Below, one piece after another: positions 1 to 5,998 of a stretch of 11,812 nt of DNA. The DNA is from Geoglobus sp. UBA235. GTDB lineage: Archaea > Halobacteriota > Archaeoglobi > Archaeoglobales > Archaeoglobaceae. The notes under the pieces are model-generated. The model made no database searches. It was given only the letters and a program-made list of their open reading frames with translations, and was not told the DNA's origin. Numbering within the stretch: position 1 is the stretch's first letter; each line of letters begins with the position of its first letter. The stretch lies in assembly GCA_002494725.1 (NCBI GenBank), contig DACG01000024.1:1-11812 (forward strand), read 5' to 3'. The translations under genes and the position numbers were made by a program.

Positions 1-96
1 CCAACTCCAACTCCTACTCCAACCCCAACTCCCACACCAACTCCAACTCCCACACCAACTCCAACTCATACTCCAACCCCAACTCCCACACCAAAT
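1..96 (+). repeat. Tandem Pro-Thr coding repeat
   Basis: About 90 bp of degenerate tandem 6-bp units (CCA/CCC/CCT + ACT/ACA/ACC), partly arranged as an 18-bp higher-order unit (CCAACTCCAACTCCCACA), encode a Pro-Thr spacer. Unit 12 carries CAT (His) instead of a Pro codon. The array runs off the left edge, so its full length is unknown. Such arrays tend to change length by slippage; that variability is expected but cannot be seen here. Confidence 0.85.
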
Positions 97-684
97 AGAG
101 CTCCTGTAGTTCTGCTTGAGTATCCTATCGATTCTTATCTGTTTTCAGATGCAGTTGATCAAATCACCCTCCAGTGGACAGCAAGCGATCCTGATGGAGA
201 TTCCCTGACCTTTGACCTTTACTTTGGAACTGACGCGAATCCTCCACTTCATGTCTCCGGAATAACATCCACATCCTACACCGTTCAGGTTTCTGAGGGG
301 AACACCTACTACTGGAAGGTTGTGGTGAAGGACGGAAAAGGCGGTGAGTCAGAGAGTCAAATCTGGAATTTCTCTATAATGGAAATGATGACAAATGAGT
401 TGATTCCAGATGATATCAATGATAGTTTGGAGCAGATCGTCAGCAGGTACAACCCCTCTTTTGACTGGAAAACACAAACCCCATCCAGACAAGACATTCT
501 TCAGGCTGTTATAAATGCTGTGATTGCTTACTTTTCTACGTCAGATGTCACAGAGAGGCAGGAAATACTGAATGATGTAATGGGTCTTGTGAAATTATAC
601 TTCACCCTTCCAGCCTATGAAATGCTTATTGCAATATCGGGAGTTTTTATTATTGCTGTAGCTTTAAAGAAATCTAAAAAATAG
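1..684 (+). CDS. C-terminal part of a membrane-anchored surface protein with a Pro-Thr spacer
   Basis: The frame is open from base 1 to a TAG at 682-684, so the 5' end lies outside the window; 227 residues are visible. Residues 1-30 are fifteen two-residue Pro-Thr units, with His replacing Pro in the twelfth, as in extended, probably O-glycosylated spacers of archaeal surface proteins. Residues about 32-127 form a beta-rich Ig/fibronectin III-like domain with a SDPDGDSLTFDLYFG stretch and a YYWKVVVKDGKGG strand, typical of extracellular archaeal modules. A polar segment follows, then one hydrophobic helix (about 203-221) and a basic KKSKK end. The topology is an outside domain held by a C-terminal anchor with a short cytoplasmic tail. 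No PGF-CTERM-like motif is seen. Ligand or partner cannot be told: it could be an S-layer-associated, adhesin-like or substrate-binding protein. It is convergent with the next gene, with 1 nt between stops. Confidence 0.8.
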   Translation, partial: PTPTPTPTPTPTPTPTPTPTPTHTPTPTPTPNRAPVVLLEYPIDSYLFSDAVDQITLQWTASDPDGDSLTFDLYFGTDANPPLHVSGITSTSYTVQVSEGNTYYWKVVVKDGKGGESESQIWNFSIMEMMTNELIPDDINDSLEQIVSRYNPSFDWKTQTPSRQDILQAVINAVIAYFSTSDVTERQEILNDVMGLVKLYFTLPAYEMLIAISGVFIIAVALKKSKK

Positions 685-685
685 A

Positions 686-1252
686 TCAAGATGGTGGAAT
701 TAAGGTTCTTATTATTTCTTTAGCCATCATCAAATAAAAAATAAAAACAGAAGGGAATGAGAGGGTGTAGGGAATGTAAAGCATAGCGGGCATCTGAACA
801 ATGGTGGGATGGAGCTGAAACTCAGCTCTTGTTAGCTGGAAGTAGAAATAGGGAACCATGAGATATATCAGAAATGAGTAAAATCTTGCAAGCCTGACGT
901 CAATGAAGCACAGGAGAGAGTGGGTTACTGCAAACAGGAAGAGGGTTACGCTGAAAACGAATCTTATCTCTGAAAAAATCAGACCGCCCCACGCCATTAA
1001 CATGAATATGGAGGATATTGCTATGTGAACAGCTGAATATACTGCTGTTGAAACGGAAAGTGCTCTCATCTCCAGAATATCAATTCTGAAATGAAGGAGG
1101 GGGAACACCAGCAGGGAGCCTATGGTTATGACTGTTATCGGTACATGGAAATAAACAAGCTTGTAGCTCTCTCCGAGACTGCTTTCGGAAGGCATGAGGA
1201 AAATGAGGATCAGGGATGCAAGGAAGAGCAGAAGTACAGCTCCGGATCTCAT
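686..1252 (-). CDS. CcmC-like cytochrome c biogenesis / haem-handling membrane protein
   Basis: The 188-residue protein is almost wholly hydrophobic, with six predicted membrane helices (about 5-21, 39-55, 69-87, 97-117, 124-140 and 155-175), the CcmC/CcsA haem-handling layout. The segment GESYKLVYFHVP (27-38) matches the CcmC signature before helix 2, and LHPTIVQMPAM (147-157) matches the region with the second conserved His. CcmC normally works in the membrane, loading haem onto CcmE for c-type cytochrome maturation. The Trp-rich motif, usually close to WGTYWVWDARLT, is degraded to WGGLIFSEIRF (88-98): W, G and R remain, Asp has become Glu and two Trp are gone. No other ccm gene is in the window. 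The ATG start is backed by a TATA-like box about 25 nt upstream. Family membership is fairly certain; haem delivery is inferred, and a divergent paralogue role is possible. Confidence 0.75.
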   Translation of the reverse strand: MRSGAVLLLFLASLILIFLMPSESSLGESYKLVYFHVPITVITIGSLLVFPLLHFRIDILEMRALSVSTAVYSAVHIAISSIFMLMAWGGLIFSEIRFVFSVTLFLFAVTHSLLCFIDVRLARFYSFLIYLMVPYFYFQLTRAEFQLHPTIVQMPAMLYIPYTLSFPSVFIFYLMMAKEIIRTLIPPS

Positions 1253-1273
1253 GCTGAACTTTTCTGGGGTGGG

Positions 1274-1281
1274 TTTAAAAT
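1274..1281 (-). promoter_or_regulatory. TATA box for the CcmC-like gene
   Basis: Read on the minus strand, the sequence is ATTTTAAA followed by about 21 nt to the ATG at 1252. That spacing fits an archaeal TATA box driving a leaderless or nearly leaderless transcript. It lies in the divergent region shared with glyA. Confidence 0.5.
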
Positions 1282-1338
1282 GTTTCCATTTTTCTCGTCA
1301 CACTCCACCATCCCAGGCTGGTTTGAGAAGAATGCACA

Positions 1339-1350
1339 AATATTAAAAAG
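1339..1350 (+). promoter_or_regulatory. TATA box for glyA
   Basis: AATATTAAAAAG is centred about 27 nt before the ATG at 1372 but only about 9 nt before the upstream in-frame ATG at 1354. TBP-box spacing therefore favours 1372 as the start, with a leaderless message. Confidence 0.5.
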
Positions 1351-1371
1351 TATATGTGGTTACCTGGACCC

Positions 1372-2637
1372 ATGGATTACAGGAAGATTTACGGAATCAT
1401 TGAAAGGCATCACAGGTTTTATGCTGACTCGCTTCCAATGATAGCAAGTGAAAACCTGACAAGCAGGTTTGTCAGGAGGTGTTATGTTTCTGATCTGGGT
1501 CACAGATATGCTGAGGGAAAGGTTGGAGAGAGATACTATCAGGGATGTGCTTTCATAGATGAAATCGAGGAAATCGCTTTGAATTTGACAAAGGAGCTGT
1601 TCAATGCTGAACATGCCAACGTCCAGCCAATAAGCGGTGTTGTTGCCAACACTGCAGCTTTTTTCGCTCTGACAGAGCCCGGAGATAAAATTGTCTCTCT
1701 TTCCGTCCCGTGTGGCGGGCACATAAGTCATGACAGAGTATCTTCAGCAGGTCTCAGGGGGCTTGATGTCCTTTACTATCCCTTTGACAGCCGGGAGTTT
1801 GACATTGACATTGATGAAACCAGAAAAATTGCCCTTAAGGAAAGACCAAGACTTTTCATTCTCGGTTCAAGCCTTATTCTGTTTCCTCAGCCTGTGAAGG
1901 AGATCAGAGAGATAGCTGATGAGATTGATGCGAGGGTGATGTACGATGCAAGCCATGTTCTCGGTCTGATAGCGGGCAGGAGATTTCAGGATCCGATGAA
2001 CGAGGGGGCGGATGTAATGACCGGCTCCACTCACAAAACGTTTTTCGGCCCTCAGAGAGCGATAATTGTATGCAAAAAAGAGATCGCCGATATTATTGAT
2101 CGGGCAGTCTTTCCGGGGATAATAAGCAATCACCACCTGAACACACTCGCCGGGTATGCTGTTGCTGCAATGGAGATGAAGCTCTTTGGGAGAGATTATG
2201 CCAGCCAGGTGATTAAGAATGCAAAAAAGCTTGCTGAAAGGATGCACGATCTTGGAATGAAGGTTATTGGTGAAGGCAGAGGATTTACGGAATCCCATCA
2301 GGTTGTGGTTGATGTCAGAAACCACGGTGGTGGAGCAGAGGCGGCAGAGAAGCTTGAAAGGGCAGGCATAATAATCAACAAGAATCTGATGCCCTGGGAC
2401 ACCCTCAAGGACACCGAAAACCCATCTGGCATCAGACTTGGCGTTCAGGAGCTGACGAGGCTCGGAATGAATGAGGGAGAGATGGAGGAAATTGCAGAGC
2501 TGATCTCTGGAATTCTTGATGGGAAAATCTCTGATTGGAGGGCAAGGGATAAGGTTGCTGAGCTTAGAAGAGAGTTTAACACACTGAAATACACATTTGA
2601 GGAACATCCAGCCTATGATTTTCCGGAAATGTGCTGA
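1372..2637 (+). CDS. glyA: Serine hydroxymethyltransferase (archaeal type)
   Basis: This PLP enzyme interconverts serine and glycine while passing a one-carbon unit to or from a pterin; in methanogen-like archaea that carrier is tetrahydromethanopterin rather than folate. From the ATG at 1372 it has 421 residues, the normal archaeal length. Visible signatures are MIASENLTS near the N terminus, HRYAEGKVGERYYQGC, EHANVQPISGVVAN, GGHISH, the PLP-contact stretch MYDASHVLGL (Asp192, His195), the Schiff-base motif STHKTFFGPQ (Lys222) and the C-terminal NPSGIRLGVQELTRLGM. All match the M. jannaschii-like SHMT family in order. An in-frame ATG at 1354 would add six residues (MWLPGP), but the TATA position argues against it. 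It stands alone, divergent from the CcmC-like gene. No truncation or missing key residue was noticed. Confidence 0.96.
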   Translation: MDYRKIYGIIERHHRFYADSLPMIASENLTSRFVRRCYVSDLGHRYAEGKVGERYYQGCAFIDEIEEIALNLTKELFNAEHANVQPISGVVANTAAFFALTEPGDKIVSLSVPCGGHISHDRVSSAGLRGLDVLYYPFDSREFDIDIDETRKIALKERPRLFILGSSLILFPQPVKEIREIADEIDARVMYDASHVLGLIAGRRFQDPMNEGADVMTGSTHKTFFGPQRAIIVCKKEIADIIDRAVFPGIISNHHLNTLAGYAVAAMEMKLFGRDYASQVIKNAKKLAERMHDLGMKVIGEGRGFTESHQVVVDVRNHGGGAEAAEKLERAGIIINKNLMPWDTLKDTENPSGIRLGVQELTRLGMNEGEMEEIAELISGILDGKISDWRARDKVAELRREFNTLKYTFEEHPAYDFPEMC

Positions 2638-2673
2638 TCTGAATTAAACCCTAACAGAAGAGTTTGCAGGAAG

Positions 2674-2688
2674 CATTTCAGTGAAATG
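2674..2688. repeat. 15-bp palindrome downstream of glyA
   Basis: CATTTCA-G-TGAAATG is a perfect inverted repeat with 7-bp arms and a 1-nt centre, 37 nt after the glyA stop. It is too tight to be a hairpin terminator, and no T-run follows it directly. It could be a protein-binding site or chance. Confidence 0.3.
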
Positions 2689-2763
2689 AATCAGCAAAAG
2701 GTCATTATTTTTCAAATTCAAAATCTGCTTATTTGGATTGTCTGAAGGGGCAATATCCCAAAA

Positions 2764-2805
2764 CTTTTATATTCTCTGGTCTGAACAAACAGCATAAAGT
2801 TTAAA
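2764..2805 (+). promoter_or_regulatory. Two candidate TATA boxes before the coiled-coil gene
   Basis: CTTTTATATT (2764-2773) and GTTTAAAT (2799-2806) are two TATA-like boxes in the 220-nt gap between glyA and the coiled-coil gene. The second would start transcription near 2829, leaving a leader of about 29 nt that contains a GTGAG Shine-Dalgarno-like element (2850-2854). The first would give a leader of roughly 65 nt. Nothing else coding-like was seen in 2638-2857. Confidence 0.4.
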
Positions 2806-2857
2806 TTCCCCTCATATTTCTGCCTTTAGCAGTTACAAAGACCTCTGTTGTGAGACC

Positions 2858-3718
2858 ATGATGCTCGAAAAGTTGGTGGAGAGGAAGGAGCAGCTCGAAA
2901 GAGATCTCAAAGATTTTATCAGAAAAAGGGATGAGCTGAATGAGGAATCCAGAAAGTATGCTGAAAAGAGAAATGAGCTGAATAAAAAGACAAAGGAGCT
3001 TCTTGAAAAGGTCAGGGAGCTTAAGAAGGAAAGAGATGAGCTCAACGCCAAGGCAAGGGAGCTTAGAGGTCAGAGAAAGGAACTTCACAAGAAGGTTGAT
3101 GGGCTCTACAAGGAGCTTGACAGACTCAGAAGGAACATCGACAAGGGAGGGAGACCTCTCGGTGAGATTGAAAAGGAAATAAGAAAGCTTGAGTTCAGGC
3201 AGCAGACCGCAGTTCTCACAATAGAAAAAGAGAGAGCTCTTGTTGAGAGAATTGCAAAGCTTAAAAGGGAGCTTGAAGAGAGAAAAGAGCAGCTTGAGAA
3301 GCATGAGGAATTCAGGAGGCTTATATCAGAGATAAAGAAGCTCAAGGATGAGGTAAGGGCACTTACAGAGGAACTCAAGAAATACCAGGAGTCTGCAGAC
3401 AGGGTTCATGCTGAAATCGTTGAAATTCTCAGAGAAGTGGATGAGACCAGGAAGCAGGCTGATGAAATGCACGAAAAGTTTCTCAACTCAAGGAAGGAGG
3501 CAGACAGGTATCATGCAGAGATCATAAAAACGAGAAAGGACATAAAAGATCTTGAGAAGGTTATAAAGGCACTGAAGCTGAAACAGAGTAAGAGCAAGGA
3601 GCAGAAAGAGAAGGAAGAGCTCATGAAGAGGGCAAGGGAGATATATGAGATGTTCAAGAAGGGCGAAAAGCTCGAAACTGAGGATATTCTGCTTTTGCAG
3701 AGAGCAGGACTGATTTAA
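2858..3718 (+). CDS. Long coiled-coil protein (COG1340-like)
   Basis: The 286 residues are nearly continuous charged heptads (Lys, Glu, Arg and Leu rich) from residue 1 to about 245, interrupted around 97-102 by a KGGRPLG turn. Two long helices could therefore form an antiparallel hairpin. The end is a short globular tail, with REIYEMFKKGEKLETEDIL followed by LLLQRAGLI. This layout, including the LETEDILLLQ ending, matches the conserved archaeal coiled-coil family COG1340, whose function is not established. No Walker motifs, zinc hooks or membrane segments are present, so it is not a complete SMC/Rad50 protein. The start is one of two adjacent ATGs after a GTGAG element. Purine-rich coding sequence explains the long Ser/Phe/Leu-rich open frames on the opposite strand. 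Family recognition is moderate; function is unknown. Confidence 0.85.
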   Translation: MMLEKLVERKEQLERDLKDFIRKRDELNEESRKYAEKRNELNKKTKELLEKVRELKKERDELNAKARELRGQRKELHKKVDGLYKELDRLRRNIDKGGRPLGEIEKEIRKLEFRQQTAVLTIEKERALVERIAKLKRELEERKEQLEKHEEFRRLISEIKKLKDEVRALTEELKKYQESADRVHAEIVEILREVDETRKQADEMHEKFLNSRKEADRYHAEIIKTRKDIKDLEKVIKALKLKQSKSKEQKEKEELMKRAREIYEMFKKGEKLETEDILLLQRAGLI

Positions 3719-3724
3719 TTTTTT
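3719..3724 (+). terminator. T-run after the coiled-coil gene
   Basis: Six T residues follow the TAA stop at 3716-3718 directly and overlap the stop of the convergent gene. Oligo-T tracts are the usual archaeal termination signal, but six is short, so this is tentative. Confidence 0.3.
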
Positions 3725-4133
3725 AGTAACCCCTCATTCTGTTCTCAACAAGCTTTATAACTGCGAATGCTATCGCTGTCAGAACCGAGATCTGCATCAC
3801 AAGCTCCTCTTCAGATGGAAGACCGTTCTCCATTGTAATCATAATTCCGTTTGCCGTGCTGACGAATATGCATGTAACAAGAACGGCAATTATGAACCCC
3901 CCAATCAGATAGTAGGGCTGGGCAGGATTCTGACTTCTGTGCTCGATAAAAACCGTTGAGATAACAAATGCAATAGCAAACACCAGAAAGGTGTAGGAGC
4001 TTGGTATGTAGAGTCTGAAGTTGAGAACCATCTCAAACATCCCGAGAAGCATGAAGTAGAGCAGTACTCCGGAGATGAAAGCAACTGCAAGATGAATGTA
4101 TACCTTTCGCAGAATTTCACTTCTCGGTTCCAT
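3723..4133 (-). CDS. Small four-helix membrane protein, function unknown
   Basis: I do not recognise a family. The 136-residue product has four likely membrane helices, about 12-33, 46-63, 74-94 and 112-129. Between helices 2 and 3 is the polar loop IEHRSQNPAQPYY, and between helices 3 and 4 is the acidic loop ENGLPSEEE. The N terminus (MEPRSEILRK) is charged and the C terminus (ENRMRGY) basic, so both ends are probably cytoplasmic. No catalytic motif or conserved metal-binding set is visible. It lies 35 nt after the DUF371 gene on the same strand but has its own TATA-like box, so it may be separately transcribed. It is convergent with the coiled-coil gene. Real-gene confidence comes from the clean hydrophobic pattern, the promoter and the tight packing. 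Confidence 0.7.
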   Translation of the reverse strand: MEPRSEILRKVYIHLAVAFISGVLLYFMLLGMFEMVLNFRLYIPSSYTFLVFAIAFVISTVFIEHRSQNPAQPYYLIGGFIIAVLVTCIFVSTANGIMITMENGLPSEEELVMQISVLTAIAFAVIKLVENRMRGY

Positions 4134-4154
4134 CGCTTATTTTTTACCTCTCAA

Positions 4155-4164
4155 AAATATAAAT
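4155..4164 (-). promoter_or_regulatory. TATA box for the four-helix membrane protein
   Basis: Minus-strand TTTATATTTT, centred about 26 nt before the ATG at 4133, fits an archaeal TATA box. A GAGAGGT element lies between it and the start codon. Confidence 0.45.
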
Positions 4165-4168
4165 TTTT

Positions 4169-4600
4169 TCAGGCATATATTCTCATGATGATCTCCGTTC
4201 TTCTGTCTCTCAGCAGCTCAACGAACTCCCTGTCCAAATCTCCTGCTGATATGTCCGACTCTATGCACAGGGTTCTCGAACATGTAAATCTGCTCTTCCT
4301 CACCACAACATCTGTTTCGTGGGTTAAAGGAAGCATTCTGCTGCCTCTTGCTGAAAAGCTGATCCTCATGTTGTAGTCTGGGAGGACAAGATCCATCTCC
4401 AATTTTGCTTCGCTCCATATCCTTTCCTTTATTTCTTGATTCAGATCTCTCACAGACCTTTCTGCATCAACTCCTATTATGCAGTCTCCCCTTGGAGTCA
4501 TCTCCTTTTCCTTTGTTATCTCAAGTGTTGTTCTGTGAAGTGCAGATATGTTTTCATGCCCTCTGGCAACTATCTCCTCAAAGACTTTTCCACTCCTCAT
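4169..4600 (-). CDS. DUF371 family protein
   Basis: The 143-residue protein carries the DUF371 hallmarks: ARGHENISALHRTTLEITK (12-30), TPRGDCIIGVDAE (35-47), a central LPDYNMRISFSARGS strand pair and HETDVVVRKSRF (94-105). The family is largely archaeal and has no settled biochemical role; invariant His, Arg and Cys residues suggest a ligand- or metal-binding pocket, which is inference. The open frame can be extended upstream to a TTG at 4642, but ATG at 4600, preceded by GCGAGG, gives the expected family length and still overlaps the upstream DUF1284 gene by 23 nt. It is the last gene of the tightly packed run containing rps15, so co-transcription with translation genes is likely. Confidence 0.85.
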   Translation of the reverse strand: MRSGKVFEEIVARGHENISALHRTTLEITKEKEMTPRGDCIIGVDAERSVRDLNQEIKERIWSEAKLEMDLVLPDYNMRISFSARGSRMLPLTHETDVVVRKSRFTCSRTLCIESDISAGDLDREFVELLRDRRTEIIMRIYA

Positions 4601-4958
4601 TTTCCTCGCAAACAGCTCTCCAGTCACAGTCTGAGCATGCAAAATCCCTCCAGGATTTCATGATCTCTGGAATTCTCTCCTTTATAGACTCCCAGGTTAT
4701 CTGATCTCCCGGATAAACATCGAGAAGTCTGTAGGCCCTCTGGTCAAGCTCAGTGACGTGCTCTTCAGAATTTTCAGAGTACATGCAGGTCTTGTTTTCA
4801 AGATGGGGGCATTTCAGACAGACATCATCTGGGCCAAAAACAACCTGAAGTGAGCTGCTTTCAATAATTTCCCTGATGTTCTCAGCAAATTCCTGACTGT
4901 AACCCTCTCCTCTGAAAAAATTTAGACAGATCAGGTGGTGACCTCTCAGCCTTGACAT
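4578..4958 (-). CDS. DUF1284 family cysteine-rich protein
   Basis: The N terminus RLRGHHLICLNFFRGEGYS, followed by EFAENIREI, is the signature of DUF1284, a small prokaryotic family without a proven function. Length is 126 residues, normal for the family. Two cysteine groups are visible: C47-x2-C50-x7-C58 and C108-x2-C111-x5-C117, plus Cys11 and the adjacent His7/His8. This looks like an iron-sulphur or zinc site, but that is inferred from spacing only. The ATG overlaps the rps15 stop by one base (TAATG), pointing to translational coupling, and the 3' end overlaps the DUF371 gene by 23 nt. Its position directly after rps15 hints at a housekeeping role rather than an accessory one. Confidence 0.85.
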   Translation of the reverse strand: MSRLRGHHLICLNFFRGEGYSQEFAENIREIIESSSLQVVFGPDDVCLKCPHLENKTCMYSENSEEHVTELDQRAYRLLDVYPGDQITWESIKERIPEIMKSWRDFACSDCDWRAVCEENEEWKSL

Positions 4959-5416
4959 TACCTGAACAGCTCGATTTCAAGCTTAACGGGATCGTACTTC
5001 CAGTCCTCAGGAAGGACTCCCTCTTCTTTGTAGTAGCTCGCGAGTCTGTGAATCTTTGCCTCTATAAGCTGCAAACCTCTCTTGTTATGGAGATCCTTTC
5101 TGTGGGCCTCTAAGTGCTTTCTCAGGTTTATGGCTTTCCTGATAAGTGATTTTATGTCTTCAGGAAGCTTTATCTCGGCTCCATGCTCTTTCAGTATTCT
5201 GACGATCTTCTTTCCTGTTACCTGCTTTACAGATGGAACCCCGTAAACATCTCTGAGTATTGTTCCAATCATGCTTGGCTCGTATCCATCGTTGTAAAGC
5301 TTTATGACGAGTTTCTCAACCTCCTCTGCAGTCAGATCTACCCAGTCTGGAGCAGAGTCCCTGTAAACTCTTTTTGAACCAGATTTACCTCTTCTTCTTG
5401 CATGCATCCTTGCCAT
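4958..5416 (-). CDS. rps15: 30S ribosomal protein S15 (S15p/S13e, archaeal-eukaryotic type)
   Basis: This primary small-subunit protein binds 16S rRNA in the central domain. The 152-residue product has the archaeal/eukaryotic N-terminal extension MARMHARRRGKSGS with WVDLTAEEVEKLVIKL, then the bacterial-like S15 core with LRKHLEAHRKDLHNKRGLQ and the rRNA-contact stretch IHRLASYYK. The frame opens upstream at a TTG (5425), but ATG at 5416 gives the conserved MARMHA start and is preceded by GGGTTGAT, a good ribosome binding site. It sits 36 nt after rdgB, with a likely own promoter inside the rdgB end, and is coupled by TAATG to the DUF1284 gene. In many euryarchaea S15 also follows an rdgB-like gene, so the linkage is ancestral. 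Confidence 0.97.
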   Translation of the reverse strand: MARMHARRRGKSGSKRVYRDSAPDWVDLTAEEVEKLVIKLYNDGYEPSMIGTILRDVYGVPSVKQVTGKKIVRILKEHGAEIKLPEDIKSLIRKAINLRKHLEAHRKDLHNKRGLQLIEAKIHRLASYYKEEGVLPEDWKYDPVKLEIELFR

Positions 5417-5448
5417 CCTTATCAACCCCTTCTTGCAAGCAGTACCAT

Positions 5449-5458
5449 TCGATTAAAA
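5449..5458 (-). promoter_or_regulatory. TATA box for rps15 inside the rdgB 3' end
   Basis: Minus-strand GTTTTTAATC, preceded by an AAAAA purine run that resembles a BRE, lies about 38 nt upstream of the rps15 ATG. It would give a leader of roughly 12 nt that includes the GGTTGAT ribosome binding site, so rps15 may be transcribed apart from rdgB. Confidence 0.45.
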
Positions 5459-5998
5459 ACTTTTTGCCAGCCAGCTGAAAAACCTTTCCAGAGCAATCCT
5501 TCTGTGACTGTGCATGTTTTTCTCCTCTCCCATCTCTGCAAATGTTCTGCCATTCACCTCAAAAATCGGATCGTATCCAAATCCGTAATCTCCACGGATT
5601 TCTGAGGATATCGATCCTTTAACCACTCCCCTGAATGTTTTCACTTGCTCACCATCATGGTATGCCACCACACAGACAAAGGAAGCCTCCCTTCTCTCAA
5701 CACCTTCCATCAGCTTAAGTATCCCCATGTTTCCTATGGTTTTGAACACATAGGATGAATAAACTCCTGGAAATCCATTGAGAGCGTCGATGAACAGACC
5801 GCTATCTTCAATAAAAAAAGGAGGATTGATTTTCTCTGCAAGCATTTCTGCACTCATTCTGGCCACCTTCTCAAGATCACTTCCCTGGGGTTCGAGGTAC
5901 TCTCTTTCGATCCACTCAAGCTCAATTCCGTAAGCCCCTCCTATCTTCTCAGCCTCCTGAAACTTGTTCCTGTTTGATGTCACAAATCTGATCCTCAT
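5453..5998 (-). CDS. rdgB: XTP/dITP pyrophosphatase (HAM1/RdgB family)
   Basis: This cytosolic nucleotide-pool cleaner hydrolyses dITP, ITP and XTP to the monophosphate plus pyrophosphate, keeping deaminated purines out of DNA and RNA. At 181 residues it is of normal archaeal length. Family motifs appear in order: TSNRNKFQEA (7-16, substrate-binding), FIEDSGLFIDALNGFPGVYS (62-81, with catalytic Asp65), GFGYDPIF (139-146) and MHSHRRIAL (162-170, the SHR base-recognition motif). The ATG overlaps the stop of the upstream MBL gene by 4 nt (ATGA), indicating one transcript with coupled translation. It precedes rps15, as in many euryarchaea, although the Kae1-Bud32 gene that often stands upstream is replaced here by the MBL gene. 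No missing key residue was seen. Confidence 0.95.
   Translation of the reverse strand: MRIRFVTSNRNKFQEAEKIGGAYGIELEWIEREYLEPQGSDLEKVARMSAEMLAEKINPPFFIEDSGLFIDALNGFPGVYSSYVFKTIGNMGILKLMEGVERREASFVCVVAYHDGEQVKTFRGVVKGSISSEIRGDYGFGYDPIFEVNGRTFAEMGEEKNMHSHRRIALERFFSWLAKSF

Noticed and set aside
1..96. Possible CRISPR or noncoding satellite array
   Set aside because: Units are 6 bp, have no spacers and stay in one open frame encoding Pro-Thr that continues into a protein domain.
1091..1441. 116-codon plus-strand open frame
   Set aside because: It covers the antisense of the CcmC-like gene and runs through the glyA promoter into the start of glyA in another frame, with no recognisable product.
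1867..2607. 246-codon open frame on the minus strand
   Set aside because: It lies wholly inside glyA, antisense to conserved SHMT motifs. Its translation shows no family features and there is no promoter or ribosome binding site for it.
2638..2857. tRNA or structured RNA in the glyA-coiled-coil gap
   Set aside because: No cloverleaf, GGTTC-type T-loop or GC-rich stem of the sort expected in a thermophile RNA was seen, only A/T-rich promoter sequence and one short palindrome.
2801..3378. Long minus-strand open frames rich in Leu, Ser and Phe
   Set aside because: They are antisense reflections of the purine-rich Lys/Glu codons of the coiled-coil gene and are not a membrane protein.
4601..4642. 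Upstream TTG extension of the DUF371 gene
   Set aside because: It would add 14 residues not typical of the family and overlap the DUF1284 gene by 65 nt. ATG at 4600 gives normal length.
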